Part shown: one piece after another, positions 1-10,428 of the stretch
How positions within the stretch are numbered: the first letter of the stretch is position 1
Layout: every line of letters begins with the position of its first letter
NCBI RefSeq assembly: GCF_020524495.1
Contig: NZ_JAIVLB010000015.1
Coordinates: 1-64,000, forward strand
DNA length: 64,000 bases
DNA from: Bacillus stratosphericus
Lineage (GTDB): Bacteria; Bacillota; Bacilli; Bacillales; Bacillaceae
Direction: 5' to 3'
Notes under the pieces: model-generated
The model's database searches: none
What the model saw: only the letters and a program-made list of their open reading frames with translations
What the model was told of the DNA's origin: nothing
Position numbers and translations under genes: made by a program

Positions 1-189
1 GCCCCCATCGAATCCTTCCACTCCAGTTTAAAATCAGAAGGATTCTATCTCCACCACCTGACAAACACTACAACAGCCATTGTAGAAAAAACGGTCAGGG
101 AGTATATTAATTATTATAACAATATCCGAATTCAATTAAAATGAAACAACCAGTCACCGAAAGAGTTTCGACAACTGGCTGTTTCATAA
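1..189 (+). pseudogene. IS3-family transposase OrfB, C-terminal tail with nonsense codon
   Basis: The first frame reads as the end of an IS3/IS150-type DDE integrase (rve domain), including the final catalytic-Glu region (APIESFHSSLKSEGF) and the REYINYYNN segment. At 142-144 an in-frame TGA interrupts it after IRIQLK; reading on gives NNQSPKEFRQLAVS and a proper stop at 187-189, the usual NNLSPVEYR ending of this family. The TGA therefore looks like a recent nonsense change. The N-terminal part lies left of the window. The 3' terminal region of the element appears to follow at about 200-230 (a GATCCCTGTC / GGGGTCAG stretch). It ends right next to the 3' end of cccB. Confidence 0.8.
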
Positions 190-243
190 AGGTGTTTTGA
201 TCCCTGTCTCAAAAACGGGGGTCAGTCCCATTAGACAAAGGTT

Positions 244-573
244 TTATTTTTTCTCTGCAAGCCATTTTGCGACTTCTGTTGCTTGTTTCTCATCCACCAT
301 TCCGCTTGGCATAGACCCTTTACCGTTCTGTGCAATATCTGCGATTTGGTTTTCATTATATTTCTTCCCTACTTCTTTTAGGCTTGGTCCGCCTCCACCA
401 GATAAATCTTTCCCATGACAGCCAATACAGTTCTGCTGATAAATTTTCTCACCACTGCTAACAGTTGAAGCACTCTTACTGCCTTCTTTGTTACTGCTGC
501 TCGAATTTCCTCCACAAGCCGCAAGTACAAAAAGCATTGCCATGAATAGCAGCGTTAATCCGCCCTTTTTCAT
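244..573 (-). CDS. cccB: Cytochrome c551, membrane lipoprotein
   Basis: Small c-type cytochrome that carries electrons on the outer face of the membrane. The 109-residue product has a lipoprotein signal peptide ending in the lipobox LAAC (Cys20), a Ser-rich linker, and one heme-attachment motif CIGCH at residues 49-53. A Met in the GSMPSGM segment (88 or 92) would be the sixth iron ligand. Length and layout match B. subtilis CccB. A clear ribosome site (GGGAGG) precedes the ATG. It lies downstream of yvjA on the same strand, and its 3' end abuts the transposase tail at the left edge. Confidence 0.93.
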   Translation of the reverse strand: MKKGGLTLLFMAMLFVLAACGGNSSSSNKEGSKSASTVSSGEKIYQQNCIGCHGKDLSGGGGPSLKEVGKKYNENQIADIAQNGKGSMPSGMVDEKQATEVAKWLAEKK

Positions 574-621
574 CTATTTTCCTCCCTTACAATCTTTCGG
601 TCAATGTTATTATATCCTTGT

Positions 622-1470
622 TTACCCCCTTTTAAAACCCTTACCAAGTACCTCTTTCGCATCCATTACGATGACAAATGCTGATGCATCGATTGCTTTC
701 ACAACTTGTTTCAACTTTGTGAATTGTGATTGCCCAACGACACACATAAGAATCGGCCGGTCGTGATCGGTATATCCTCCTACTGCTGAGATTTTCGTTA
801 CACCACGATCAATTTGATCAAAAACAGCCTGCCTGACCTCATCCTCATGCCCGGTAATGATCATCGCCATTTTCGAATGACTGAAGCCTGCCTGAACCAC
901 ATCAATCGTTTTACTAGAAATAAATACACCAATGATAGCATACAGTCCTTCTTCTATCCCAAAAACTGTCATTGCAGCCAGAACAATAAGGCCATCTATT
1001 ATCGCTAAACATGTGCCTAACGACAGGCCTGTATACTTATTGATGATTTTCGCAGCGAGTGCCGTTCCACCCGTTGATCCATTTCCAAGGAACACGAGCC
1101 CAATACCGATCCCAATTACCACTCCTCCAAAAATCGCTGCTAAAAGAGCTTCATGCGTCACAGGTGCAATATGTCTTGTTAAAAACACCAGCAAAGGTAA
1201 AAAAATAGAGCCAACTAGTGTTTTCACCCCAAATGTACGGCCTAATAAATAAAACCCAGCGAAAAATAGGGGGATATTCAAGCCCCATTGCACATACGCT
1301 GCTTCAAAACCGAATGACTGCATAATAGTACTAATCCCGCTCACACCTCCAGCTGCAATCTGATTCGGTAATAATAGCGTATTAAATCCAATCGCCACGA
1401 TGGTTGATCCTATTAAAATGAAAAGATAATTTTTCGCTTCAATCCAAAATTGAGAATGTCCCTGCTTCAT
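622..1470 (-). CDS. yvjA: YitT/DUF2179-family membrane protein
   Basis: The 282-residue protein has five or so hydrophobic segments in its first 190 residues (YitT domain, Gly-rich stretches such as NQIAAGGVSG and FLGNGSTGGTALA) and a soluble C-terminal DUF2179 domain, about residues 200-280. This matches B. subtilis YvjA, whose molecular function is not established; the family is often described as putative membrane transporters. The start ATG has a good GGAGG site. The position beside cccB matches the B. subtilis order. Confidence 0.88.
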   Translation of the reverse strand: MKQGHSQFWIEAKNYLFILIGSTIVAIGFNTLLLPNQIAAGGVSGISTIMQSFGFEAAYVQWGLNIPLFFAGFYLLGRTFGVKTLVGSIFLPLLVFLTRHIAPVTHEALLAAIFGGVVIGIGIGLVFLGNGSTGGTALAAKIINKYTGLSLGTCLAIIDGLIVLAAMTVFGIEEGLYAIIGVFISSKTIDVVQAGFSHSKMAMIITGHEDEVRQAVFDQIDRGVTKISAVGGYTDHDRPILMCVVGQSQFTKLKQVVKAIDASAFVIVMDAKEVLGKGFKRG

Positions 1471-1658
1471 GTCTTTCTTCCTCCGTTACTTCTGAATGCA
1501 CACCTATTTTAAGCCCTCCTATCCAGATTGTAAATAACAGCCAAATGCAGTGCTAATGGATTAATACTTTATCACACAGCCGGATCAGCGTACTCATTAC
1601 TTGGTATGAGCGAAATGATGGTATATTGAATATATACATGAGAATGAAGGGACATGCG

Positions 1659-2134
1659 ATGGAGAAATTACTGAAAATGACTGGCATTATCCTCTATCTA
1701 GGGCCAAGGTCGAACCGCTTGCGTATGACTTTATAGGGGAAGCACTCTCGAAAAAAGCCTACTCTATCTTTATCCCTGACATGCCATTTTCCTTTGCGAT
1801 CTTCCATACAAAAAAAGCACAGGACATCATCAAAGGGCATAAAGCAATGAAACATTGGTATGTTGGCGGACATTCACTTGGTGGACCAGCTGCGGCTATG
1901 TATGCAGAAAACAATCAAAGCAAGCTAGACGGTCTCTTTTTTCTATCCTCTTATCCAGCATCAGACGACCTGAAACAAGCACCCTTTCAAGTACTGTCTA
2001 TATCAGGAGAAAAGGCAATCATGTATTGCAACCAAAAAGGTGATCAGCCTGCTGACATTCCAGCTCTGACATAACAAAAAGACATCATTCAGACAATGCT
2101 TACGTGGTTAAAACCAGCAAAAAAGCTCCCATAA
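1659..2134 (+). pseudogene. Alpha/beta hydrolase, broken by frameshift, deletion and nonsense codon
   Basis: The nucleophile-elbow motif GHSLGG (about 1867-1884) and a preceding KVEPLAYDFIGEALSKK segment identify a small alpha/beta hydrolase. Three lesions are visible. A +/-1 frameshift lies near 1700, where IILY switches frame before AKVEP. The region after GEK (about 2010-2030), which should carry the catalytic Asp, is shortened. An in-frame TAA at 2072-2074 is followed by a still-readable tail (QKDIIQTMLTWLKP) to a stop at 2132-2134. The catalytic Ser is retained, but the gene cannot make a normal enzyme. An ATG at 1638 in the same frame could also have been the original start. Confidence 0.8.
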
Positions 2135-2146
2135 TAGGAGCTTTTC
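2117..2146 (-). terminator. Rho-independent terminator of the M3 peptidase gene
   Basis: A 9-bp perfect stem (AAAAGCTCC / GGAGCTTTT at 2121-2129 and 2137-2145) with a short loop is followed on the minus strand by a run of T. It lies just after the peptidase stop codon and overlaps the end of the broken hydrolase, so it may serve both strands. Confidence 0.8.
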
Positions 2147-2148
2147 AT

Positions 2149-3942
2149 CTATTTTTTCGTTGCTTCTAAAAACTCTTCGGCATCTGCCACAGCTAGAGAA
2201 ATGGCTTCCTCCCAAAAAGCTTTTTGGGTGAGATCGACACCTAAATGCTTATATGCTAAATCTTCTACCGCCATTGAAGCTGTATCCTTTAATAATGCAA
2301 TGTATTTCTCTTCAAATGATGCCCCAGCCTGCAATGCTTTCGCATAAATACCTAGCGAGAACATGTATCCAAATGTATAAGGGAAATTATAAAACGGTAC
2401 ACCTGTAATATGGAAATGTAGTTTAGACGCCCAGAAATGCGGATGGTATTCATCTAAGGAGTCACCAAAGGCTTCCTTCTGCGCTTCTACCATCAGCTCA
2501 TTCAAGCGATCAGCTGGCACTTCTCCATGTTTACGCTCTTCATAAAAGCGCTGTTCAAATAAAAAACGTGATTGAATGTTCATAAAAAATGCTACACTAC
2601 GCTGCAGCTTATCCTCTAACAAACTGAGACGCTCTTCTTCATTTGCCGCTTCTTTTAATGAAGCATCAGCTACAATCATTTCTGCAAAGGTCGATGCCAT
2701 TTCTGCTACATTCATCGCATATTTACGATTCAAAATGCGAACATCCTGCATCACTTCCTGATGAAAAGAGTGACCAAGCTCATGCGCTAATGTCGCTACA
2801 TTGGATGGACTTCCTGAGAAAGTCATAAAAATGCGAGATTCTCCGCTGTCAGGGAAATTTGTACAAAAGCCGCCCACACGTTTGTTTGGACGATTTTCAG
2901 CTTCTATCCAGCGTTCATTAAACGCTTTTTCAGTAAAGGCAGCAAGCTCTTTTCCAAACCCAGCAAAATGCTTCACAATAAAAGCAGCTGCTTCTTGATA
3001 AGGAAAAGTCTTTGTCTCACGTCCAATAGGTGCCCCAATATCGAACCAGCTCAGCTTACCAACCCCAAGCATATCAGCTTTCCGTTGTAAGTAATCAATG
3101 AATGGCTGTTTATGTTCATCGATCACAGACCACATCGCATTAAGTGTTTCTTGTTTCATACGGCAAATATCAAGTGGCTCTTTTAAAATATGATCCCAGC
3201 CTCTTGCTTCATACACTTGTAATCGAAAACCAGAGAGGTGATTGAGGGTGCTTGCAAATAAATGTTCATCCTGCGTCCATGCATGCTCTAGGTTATGATA
3301 AACAGACTTTCTGACTTCACGATCTGAATCATCCATTGTATTTTCTGCCTGGCCTACAGAAATCATCTGCGTTTCACCATTTTGCTCAAATGGAATGGTA
3401 ATCTTATTCACTAAGCTAGAATAAAGCTCATCCCACGCATGATATCCATCTACTGCTAGCTTTTGAATCAACGTTTCCTGTTCAACAGGTAATTGGTCCT
3501 TCACGCGCTCTCTTCGTTCATTTAATATGTAACGAACATCTGAAAAGTCGGCTGAATCCATCAGTTCTTTCCACTTATTAGAAGGTATTGCAGCCAACAC
3601 TTGGTCAAACAGCGTAAGAATGGTTTCTAATTCAGCTTCCAGCTTGGCAATGGACCCTCGAAGGCTGCCTGCTTTCATATCCTTTGTATTTTGAGATTGT
3701 AGACAAGATACAAATGAACCGGCTTGAGAAAGTTTTTTATATGTGGTTTCATACGTTTCAAGGACAGACGTTAATTTGTTTTCAATTTGTGTATCTTCTT
3801 TTGAAAAGGCATCTACCTTTTTGCGTAATTCATCTAATAGTTGCTGAATGTTTTGCAAGTATGTGATAAATTCTGATGAAGAACTGCCTCCCTTAAAAAA
3901 AGCATCTAAATCCCACGTCTCTTGTAATGGTTTTAATCCCAA
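2149..3942 (-). CDS. M3-family oligoendopeptidase (PepF type)
   Basis: Zinc metallopeptidase of family M3 that cleaves short cytosolic peptides. The active-site motif HELGH followed by SFHQE is near residues 386-390, with the downstream Glu region (AEMASTFAEM) expected to provide the third zinc ligand. The product is about 597 residues, normal for the pepF/M3 group. I place the start at the TTG at 3942 because it has a strong site (AAAGGGGG, 7 nt upstream); an upstream ATG (3975) in the same frame would add 11 residues but has no comparable site. There is no signal peptide. It stands alone between prfB and the hydrolase relic. Confidence 0.88.
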   Translation of the reverse strand: MGLKPLQETWDLDAFFKGGSSSSEFITYLQNIQQLLDELRKKVDAFSKEDTQIENKLTSVLETYETTYKKLSQAGSFVSCLQSQNTKDMKAGSLRGSIAKLEAELETILTLFDQVLAAIPSNKWKELMDSADFSDVRYILNERRERVKDQLPVEQETLIQKLAVDGYHAWDELYSSLVNKITIPFEQNGETQMISVGQAENTMDDSDREVRKSVYHNLEHAWTQDEHLFASTLNHLSGFRLQVYEARGWDHILKEPLDICRMKQETLNAMWSVIDEHKQPFIDYLQRKADMLGVGKLSWFDIGAPIGRETKTFPYQEAAAFIVKHFAGFGKELAAFTEKAFNERWIEAENRPNKRVGGFCTNFPDSGESRIFMTFSGSPSNVATLAHELGHSFHQEVMQDVRILNRKYAMNVAEMASTFAEMIVADASLKEAANEEERLSLLEDKLQRSVAFFMNIQSRFLFEQRFYEERKHGEVPADRLNELMVEAQKEAFGDSLDEYHPHFWASKLHFHITGVPFYNFPYTFGYMFSLGIYAKALQAGASFEEKYIALLKDTASMAVEDLAYKHLGVDLTQKAFWEEAISLAVADAEEFLEATKK

Positions 3943-4039
3943 AGTATTTCCCCCTTTATGTGCTAATTTCATCATACAAAGAATGTAAAGTCAGTATGGC
4001 GTATGTATTCCTTTATATTCATTATATGTTCTCACAATT

Positions 4040-4068
4040 AAAAAAACCCAGCAAAAAGCCGAGTTTTT
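4040..4068 (-). terminator. Terminator of prfB
   Basis: A stem of AAACTCGGC and GCTGGGTTT (two wobble pairs) around a TTTTT loop, then seven T on the minus strand. Its first arm overlaps the prfB stop codon. Confidence 0.7.
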
Positions 4069-5168
4069 ATGATAATTTCGAACGCAAATAAGCATCGATG
4101 AATGAATCTAAATCTCCATCCATGACCGCTTGAACATTTCCCATCTCCGTATTGGTTCGATGGTCTTTCACAAGGGAATATGGGTGGAATACATAAGAGC
4201 GAATTTGGCTGCCCCAGCCAATTTCCTTCTGTTCTCCTCTGATTTCATCCAATTCTACCTGCTGTTCTTCGATCCGTTTTTGGTATAGTTTCGATTTCAG
4301 CATTTTCATCGCACGTTCTCTGTTTTTGATTTGTGATCTTTCTGTTTGGCATGTCACCACGACATTTGTTGGAATGTGTGTGATACGAACCGCAGAATCC
4401 GTCGTATTGACGTGCTGGCCACCTGCGCCGCTAGCACGATACGTATCAACCTTAATATCCTCTGTACGAATATCAATATCAATTTCTTCATTGAATTCTG
4501 GCATGACATCACAGGAAACGAAGGATGTATGTCTACGGCCTGATGAATCAAAAGGAGAAATTCGCACCAAACGGTGGACACCTTTTTCTGCTTTTAAGTA
4601 ACCGTAAGCGTTATGCCCTTTGATCAGCAATGTCACAGACTTAATTCCAGCTTCATCACCAGGTAGATAATCAAGCGTTTCAACTTTAAAGCCTCTACGT
4701 TCTGCCCAGCGAGTGTACATTCTCAGAAGCATAGAACCCCAGTCCTGTGATTCGGTACCCCCTGCACCAGGGTGAAGCTCAAGAATGGCATTGTTTTTAT
4801 CGTATGGTTCGCTTAAGAGTAGCTGCAACTCAAACTCGTTAAACTGTTTTGTTAAGTTCTTCAGCTCTTTTTCAAGCTCTGCATGAAGTTCCCCATCATA
4901 ATCTTCCTTTAATAAGTCATACGTCATTTGCAGCTCTTCATGTGATTCACTAAGCTCATGATATGTATTTACATAATCCTTCAGTGCATTAGTTTCATTG
5001 ATGACACCTTGCGCCTTTTGCTGATCATTCCAAAAGTCAGGCTCTGACATGGTCGCTTCAAGCTCTGTGATTTTGGCTTCTTTTGTTTCGAGGTCAAAGA
5101 GACCCCCTAAAATCAGCTAGCCTGCTAGCCATATTTTCAAGCTCTTGTCTAATTTCAACTAATTCCAT
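4067..5168 (-). CDS. prfB: Peptide chain release factor 2, programmed +1 frameshift
   Basis: RF2 recognises UGA and UAA stop codons and triggers peptide release. The GGQ catalytic motif is visible (SGAGGQHVN). The main frame starts only around 5093, but a short upstream frame begins with ATG at 5166-5168 ([13 protein letters not shown]...) and ends at an in-frame TGA at 5094-5096. The site shows the classic arrangement: an AGGGGG internal Shine-Dalgarno, then CTT TGA C. Slipping +1 on CTT continues as [14 protein letters not shown] into the 327-residue body, giving 366 residues in all, the normal RF2 length. The gene follows secA in the same direction, as in B. subtilis. Confidence 0.96.
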
Positions 5169-5203
5169 ATCCTTCACCTCATAGATGTATGGGGGTTGAC
5201 ATG

Positions 5204-5233
5204 AATAGAAAGAGGTTTTCACCTCTTTCTATT
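5204..5233. other. Perfect 13-bp hairpin between secA and prfB
   Basis: AATAGAAAGAGGT and ACCTCTTTCTATT form a perfect inverted repeat with a TTTC loop, two bases after the secA stop codon. No T-run follows on the minus strand, so it is not a standard terminator. It could be an RNA stability or processing element in the secA-prfB message, or a weak attenuator. Confidence 0.6.
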
Positions 5234-5235
5234 AC

Positions 5236-7761
5236 TTATTCTGTCTTCCCATGACAATTTTTATATTTCTTACCGCTTCCACAATGACATGGTGAGTTTC
5301 GTCCAATATCAACTATTTTCCGTACCGGCTTCTTCTTCACCGTTTTCTCCTCATCACCCTCTTGAGGCTGATGAGCAGTTGTTTGACCCTGAACAACTTC
5401 TTCACGTTCTAGGTTGTTTTGGATTTCTGATTTTAGAACATATTTGGCCACATCATCTTCAATCGAAGCCACCATGTGCTCAAACATCGTATATCCTTCC
5501 ATTTGATACTCACGAAGCGGATTTGTTTGTGCATACGCACGCAAATGAATTCCTTGACGCAACTGATCCATTGCATCAATGTGATCCATCCATTTCGAAT
5601 CTACTGCACGAAGGACGATGACTTTTTCAAATTCACGCATTTGTTCATTGCCAAATGTCTCTTCTTTTGCATCGTATTTCTCTTTAATATGATCCATGAT
5701 GAAGGACGTGATTTCATCTGCTTCTTTACCGAAGATATCTTTGACCGTAATGCCACCTTCATCTAAATAGTTCGTATTGATTAATTCAACAAGACCATCT
5801 AGTTTCCACTCTTCTGGAAGTTCTTCTTTCGGCGTATAAGATCCAACAGCCCGCTCAATAGACGATTGAATCATATTGATCACAATCGATTTCAAGTTAT
5901 CAGAATCGATGACTTCAAAGCGCTGTTTGTAAATGACTTCACGCTGTTGACGCAGCACATCATCATATTGTAGAAGTTGCTTACGGGAATCAAAGTTATT
6001 TCCCTCAACACGTTTTTGGGAAGATTCAACGGCTTTAGACACCATTTTACTCTGAATTGGTGTAGAGTCATCCATGCCAAATCGGTCAAGCATCGCCATT
6101 GTCCGCTCTGCACCGAATCTTCGCATCAATTCATCTTCCATGGATAGATAAAATTGTGTAATGCCTGGGTCTCCTTGACGACCAGAACGACCACGAAGCT
6201 GGTTATCAATACGGCGTGATTCATGACGCTCTGTCCCAATAACAGCGAGACCGCCCAATTCTTTCACACCTTCGCCAAGCTTGATGTCTGTACCACGTCC
6301 CGCCATGTTTGTTGCAATGGTAACGGCACCTTTTTGACCAGCTTCCTCAATAATTTGTGCTTCACGCTCATGGTTTTTCGCATTTAACACTTGATGAGGA
6401 ATGCCTTTATTTTTGAGCAGCTTAGAAATCAGCTCAGATGTCTCAACAGCAACTGTTCCGACTAGAACGGGCTGCCCTGTCATATAACGCTGCGCAACAT
6501 CCTCAGCCACTGCTTTAAATTTACCATCCATTGTGCGATAAATTAAGTCAGGTCTGTCATCACGAACCACTGGTTTATTGGTCGGAATTGTCACAACCTG
6601 CATGTTGTAAATGTTACGAAATTCCTCTTCTTCCGTTTTCGCTGTACCTGTCATACCAGATAACTTTTCATACATACGGAAGTAGTTCTGGAACGTAATT
6701 GTTGCAAGTGTCATGCTTTCATTCTGCACTTCAAGACCTTCTTTTGCCTCGATGGCTTGATGCAGACCTTCACTATAGCGGCGTCCTTTCATTAAACGGC
6801 CTGTGAAGGAGTCAACAATCACGACTTGTCCATCTTCTACGACATAATCAACGTCTTTTTGCATCGCAACATGTGCCTTTAAGGCTTGAGCGATATGGTG
6901 GTTAAGTGCCACATGTTTGACATCAAATAAGTTCTCGATGCCGAATGCCTTTTCCGCCTTTGTCATTCCGCTTTCTGTCAGCTGTACACTTTTTGTTTTA
7001 ATATCATACGTAAAATCATCTTCTATTTTTAATGTACGAACAAATGCATTTGCTTGTACATAAAGCTTCGTTGATTTTGCAGCTTGTCCAGAAATAATCA
7101 AAGGTGTTCTCGCTTCATCCACTAAGATGGAGTCAACTTCATCAATCACGGCATAATGAATTGGTCTTTGGACCATTTGCTCTTTATAAAGCACCATGTT
7201 ATCTCTTAAATAGTCAAAGCCAAGTTCATTGTTTGTTGAATACGTGATATCAGCGGCATACGCTTCTCTTTTTTCATCTTTGTCTAAACTGTTTAAATTC
7301 AAGCCTACCGTTAATCCAAGAAATTCAAAGATTTTGCCCATTTCCTGCGCATCACGGCTTGCCAAATATTCGTTGACTGTCACGATGTGGACGCCTTTTC
7401 CAGAAAGAGCATTCAAATAAACGGGCATCGTTGATGTTAGCGTTTTACCTTCACCTGTTTTCATCTCAGAGATGTTACCTTCATGAAGCGCAATCCCCCC
7501 CATGAGCTGCACTTTAAATGGGAACATTCCTGTCACGCGGCGCGATACCTCGCGAACCGTTGCAAAAGCTTCAACTAAAAGGTCATCCTCGGATTGTCCT
7601 TTTTCCAGTTTTTCTTTCAATTCAATCGTTTTATTTCGTAAAGCCTCGTCTGATAATTTCTCAAAATCTTGAGCGAGAGCTTCGATTTCATTTGCCTTTT
7701 TTTCATATCGGCTGATCGTACGTTTCGTAGGATCAAACACTTTGTTTAAGATTCCAAGCAT
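5236..7761 (-). CDS. secA: Preprotein translocase ATPase SecA
   Basis: Motor ATPase that drives secreted proteins through SecYEG. The Walker A motif MKTGEGKT is near residue 100, the DEAD-like motif in [17 protein letters not shown] follows, and [10 protein letters not shown] lies in the second helicase domain. The C-terminal zinc-binding tail [14 protein letters not shown] (SecB/ribosome-binding type) is intact. I chose the ATG at 7761 ([14 protein letters not shown], 841 residues) because GAGGAG lies at the correct distance; an in-frame ATG at 7788 lacks a site. It is in the hpf-secA-prfB order of B. subtilis. Confidence 0.97.
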   Translation of the reverse strand: MLGILNKVFDPTKRTISRYEKKANEIEALAQDFEKLSDEALRNKTIELKEKLEKGQSEDDLLVEAFATVREVSRRVTGMFPFKVQLMGGIALHEGNISEMKTGEGKTLTSTMPVYLNALSGKGVHIVTVNEYLASRDAQEMGKIFEFLGLTVGLNLNSLDKDEKREAYAADITYSTNNELGFDYLRDNMVLYKEQMVQRPIHYAVIDEVDSILVDEARTPLIISGQAAKSTKLYVQANAFVRTLKIEDDFTYDIKTKSVQLTESGMTKAEKAFGIENLFDVKHVALNHHIAQALKAHVAMQKDVDYVVEDGQVVIVDSFTGRLMKGRRYSEGLHQAIEAKEGLEVQNESMTLATITFQNYFRMYEKLSGMTGTAKTEEEEFRNIYNMQVVTIPTNKPVVRDDRPDLIYRTMDGKFKAVAEDVAQRYMTGQPVLVGTVAVETSELISKLLKNKGIPHQVLNAKNHEREAQIIEEAGQKGAVTIATNMAGRGTDIKLGEGVKELGGLAVIGTERHESRRIDNQLRGRSGRQGDPGITQFYLSMEDELMRRFGAERTMAMLDRFGMDDSTPIQSKMVSKAVESSQKRVEGNNFDSRKQLLQYDDVLRQQREVIYKQRFEVIDSDNLKSIVINMIQSSIERAVGSYTPKEELPEEWKLDGLVELINTNYLDEGGITVKDIFGKEADEITSFIMDHIKEKYDAKEETFGNEQMREFEKVIVLRAVDSKWMDHIDAMDQLRQGIHLRAYAQTNPLREYQMEGYTMFEHMVASIEDDVAKYVLKSEIQNNLEREEVVQGQTTAHQPQEGDEEKTVKKKPVRKIVDIGRNSPCHCGSGKKYKNCHGKTE

Positions 7762-7886
7762 ATAATAACGCTCCTCTATTTCATGCAATTTTTCGGCATG
7801 TACAAAAGTTTAACAGGTCCATATTTACCTACATTTATCATACCATACCTTCCATGATTTCCAAAGAATTTGCAATGATTTAGAAC

Positions 7887-7921
7887 AAAAAACCCGCCCC
7901 TCATCAAGGGAACGGGTTTAC
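7887..7921 (-). terminator. Terminator between hpf and secA
   Basis: On the minus strand AAACCCG-TTCCC and GGGG-CGGGTTT form a G/C-rich stem followed by six T. It lies 40 bases after the hpf stop and separates hpf from secA transcription. Confidence 0.8.
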
Positions 7922-7958
7922 TTTATTTAGGTTGTTTTTAGTCATGAAAAGCTGACAG

Positions 7959-8522
7959 TTAAGCGTTTGGCTCAATAAGTCCATATTTACCGTCATTTCG
8001 GCGATACACCACATTGGTCAAATTTGTGTCAGCATTCGTGAAGACAAAGAAACTGTGACCTAACATGTTCATTTGAAGGATGGCCTCTTCGCTATCCATC
8101 GGTTTTAAGTTAAAGCGCTTCTGTCTGACGATTTCTGTTTCATCAACTTCTTCATCATCTTGAACCGCTACATCGACAGTGCCATTTCCTCCAGCAAATA
8201 AGTGCTTTTTCGCACCTTGCTCACGGAACTTACGATTCACCTTTGTTTTGTGTTTTCTAATTTGACGTTCTAATTTACTTGCTGCTAGGTCTACTGCATT
8301 GTACATGTCCTCATTATGCACCTCAGCTCGAAGTGCTAGATCTGTCATTGGAATGGTAACCTCAACTTTAGATTCTTGATCGTTGTAAAACTTCAAGTTC
8401 ACGTTGACTGAAGCATCTACATCTGACTCAAAATAACGCTCCAGCTTTCCAATTTTTTTCTCGACATGATCTCTTAGTGCAGGTGTTACTTCGATGTTTT
8501 CTCCTCTGACATTGTAATTCAT
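7959..8522 (-). CDS. hpf: Ribosome hibernation promoting factor, long form
   Basis: Binds 70S ribosomes and promotes 100S dimers under stress or in stationary phase. The N-terminal S30AE domain (residues 1-100, MNYNVRGENIEVTPALRDHVEKK) and the C-terminal dimerisation domain (about 130-187, KRFNLKPMDSEEAILQMNMLGHSFFVF) are both present, so this is the 187-residue long form, B. subtilis YvyD. It has a strong AAAGGAGG site. Upstream there is an overlapping SigB/SigH-like promoter (8572-8597), in line with the known dual control of yvyD. Confidence 0.96.
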   Translation of the reverse strand: MNYNVRGENIEVTPALRDHVEKKIGKLERYFESDVDASVNVNLKFYNDQESKVEVTIPMTDLALRAEVHNEDMYNAVDLAASKLERQIRKHKTKVNRKFREQGAKKHLFAGGNGTVDVAVQDDEEVDETEIVRQKRFNLKPMDSEEAILQMNMLGHSFFVFTNADTNLTNVVYRRNDGKYGLIEPNA

Positions 8523-8559
8523 GTAAAGAACGCCTCCTTTAAAATTAAGGATATGTAAA

Positions 8560-8597
8560 CTTATTTCTACTTTTCCCTCCTTTTCTCCTGCTCAAAC
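8560..8597 (-). promoter_or_regulatory. Overlapping SigB-like and SigH-like promoter of hpf
   Basis: Reading the minus strand, GTTTGA (8592-8597), a 14-base spacer and GGGAAA (8572-8577) resemble the SigB consensus GTTTAA/GGGTAT. Within the same stretch GCAGGAGAA, 12 bases, then GTAGAAATA resembles the SigH consensus. B. subtilis yvyD is known to respond to both factors; the assignment here is from pattern only. Confidence 0.5.
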
Positions 8598-8709
8598 GTA
8601 AAATAAATGTGAATATTTATTGAAATTTGTCGAATTTTGCAGTGCTTCAGCTTTGCTTGATAGGTGATGAATATATATTCCGTTCATTCTTGAAAAAGAC
8701 CAGCACGCT

Positions 8710-10395
8710 TTAAATTTTGAAAGATGAAATAGATGTTTTCAGCGATTGAGACAAAGACTTTAAATCCTTCGCAGATGCTTTCATTTCTTCATTCGCCGCT
8801 AGTGATTCTTCAACATTCGCCGACATATGTTCCGTCTCTTCTGAGTTCCGTTTTGCCCCTTCTTCAATGACACCAACCGTTTGAGAAATCTCCTCTGTAC
8901 TAGCTGAAATCTGCTCTGCGGTCGCTGACATCTCCTCTGCTTTCATGGAGATATCACGAATGGATTCCAAAATGTCATGAAAGTTCTGTGCAGACAATTG
9001 CGATGCTTTCACTCCTTCTTCTACATCTCGTTCAACCTTCGTCATAGATTGTGATGACTTTCCCGTATCCTTGTTCAAGTTGGCGAGCAATTGACTAATT
9101 TGATCTGTCAGCTGACTCGATTCTTCTGCCAGTTTCCTCACTTCATCTGCCACAACCGCAAAACCCCTTCCATGCTCCCCTGCTCTTGCCGCTTCAATTG
9201 CAGCGTTTAAAGCAAGCAAATTCGTCTGATCGGCAATGGCGTGAATATTGCCTAATAGATCTTGGATGGCCGTAAACTGCGCTTGTACATTAGACATTGT
9301 GGAGTGGTGTTCATTGACAGACTCCTTAATAGAGCTCATTTGTTTTACAAATTGTTGAATGAGAGATGCGCCCTCTTCAGCCTTTTCAGTCACTGAAATT
9401 GATTGACCCGAAACATCGGATGTGTGTTCAACTGCATTTTGCATGCCAGTCGAGACCTCTTGAATGGCAGAAGCGACTTTTCCGACCGCATCTGATTGTT
9501 CACGTGACGCTTCACTGACCTGTTCAATCGAGCTAGACGTCTGTTTACTAGCTGAAATGGTCTGGCTGATGGTTTCCTCAAATTGAGCAGCAGAATCAGA
9601 TAATTGTCTTGATCCGTTCTGCACCTGAAAAATGAGCTGACGCAAATGAGTTGTCATTTGGTTAAAAGCTTTCCCTAGTTGGCCAATCTCATTTCTTGAA
9701 CTTACTTCAATCTCTTCGAGTGTGAGATCACCATCTGCCATCCTTCTTGCAGCATTTGTAACAGAGACAATCGGTTTTGTCATTCGATGAACAAACCTGA
9801 TACCAATTACCAAAAAGCCGACTACGATCGCTGCGCTGACAAGAATGAGGGTCAGCAATAATTGGTTACTGTCTTGATTGAGCTGATTGATTTTCTGATC
9901 TCGTTGTTTCAGTTGTGTTTGTGCGAATTCTTTTGTAAAGGTATGTATTTCTTGTTCGATAGGATGTAATTCTTGACTGAGGCGGGTGTTGAATTCTTTT
10001 TGATTTTGCATATTAAGTGAATTAAATAATCGATTGGTTGAGGTGTAGTAGAGATAATTTTTTTCTGAAATTTGATCTAACAGATTTTTTGCTTGTTTAA
10101 CGGTACTAAGTTTTGAAGCTTCCTTAGTTTTCTTGTTAATATCTTCATATGTTCGCTCAATTTTCTGTAAATTCTCAGCATCTTGCACGGCAACATATGT
10201 CTTGATTTGCGCTTCCTGCTTTTGCAGCAGTGTCTCTAGTTCCAGTGAGGTTTGATAGAGCTTCACTTCTTTGTTGAGGAGCGCTTTATAGGATTGATCT
10301 GTTTTGTTATAGATAAAGCTTGAGAAACCTAAAATACTGACAAACAACACACATATGACAATAAGCCCACATAAAAATTGATTTTTTAGTCTCAT
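8710..10395 (-). CDS. Methyl-accepting chemotaxis protein
   Basis: Transmembrane chemoreceptor of 561 residues. A first membrane helix lies near residues 6-26, then a small helical periplasmic-side sensor (about 27-185, resembling a four-helix bundle ligand-binding domain), a second helix ([20 protein letters not shown]), a HAMP domain ([16 protein letters not shown]) and the signalling domain with the conserved hairpin tip ([17 protein letters not shown]). The start ATG at 10395 has GGAGG six bases upstream; the in-frame start 30 bases further up lacks one. It ends the cluster after fliT, where B. subtilis has no receptor gene. The ligand is unknown. Confidence 0.92.
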   Translation of the reverse strand: MRLKNQFLCGLIVICVLFVSILGFSSFIYNKTDQSYKALLNKEVKLYQTSLELETLLQKQEAQIKTYVAVQDAENLQKIERTYEDINKKTKEASKLSTVKQAKNLLDQISEKNYLYYTSTNRLFNSLNMQNQKEFNTRLSQELHPIEQEIHTFTKEFAQTQLKQRDQKINQLNQDSNQLLLTLILVSAAIVVGFLVIGIRFVHRMTKPIVSVTNAARRMADGDLTLEEIEVSSRNEIGQLGKAFNQMTTHLRQLIFQVQNGSRQLSDSAAQFEETISQTISASKQTSSSIEQVSEASREQSDAVGKVASAIQEVSTGMQNAVEHTSDVSGQSISVTEKAEEGASLIQQFVKQMSSIKESVNEHHSTMSNVQAQFTAIQDLLGNIHAIADQTNLLALNAAIEAARAGEHGRGFAVVADEVRKLAEESSQLTDQISQLLANLNKDTGKSSQSMTKVERDVEEGVKASQLSAQNFHDILESIRDISMKAEEMSATAEQISASTEEISQTVGVIEEGAKRNSEETEHMSANVEESLAANEEMKASAKDLKSLSQSLKTSISSFKI

Positions 10396-10428
10396 AATTT
10401 CCTCCGAAAGGTCTGAATTGAACAAAAA

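Noticed and set aside
4354-4581. Open frame of 75 codons on the minus strand inside prfB
   Set aside because: It is an out-of-frame shadow of the conserved RF2 coding region, with no ribosome site or family match.
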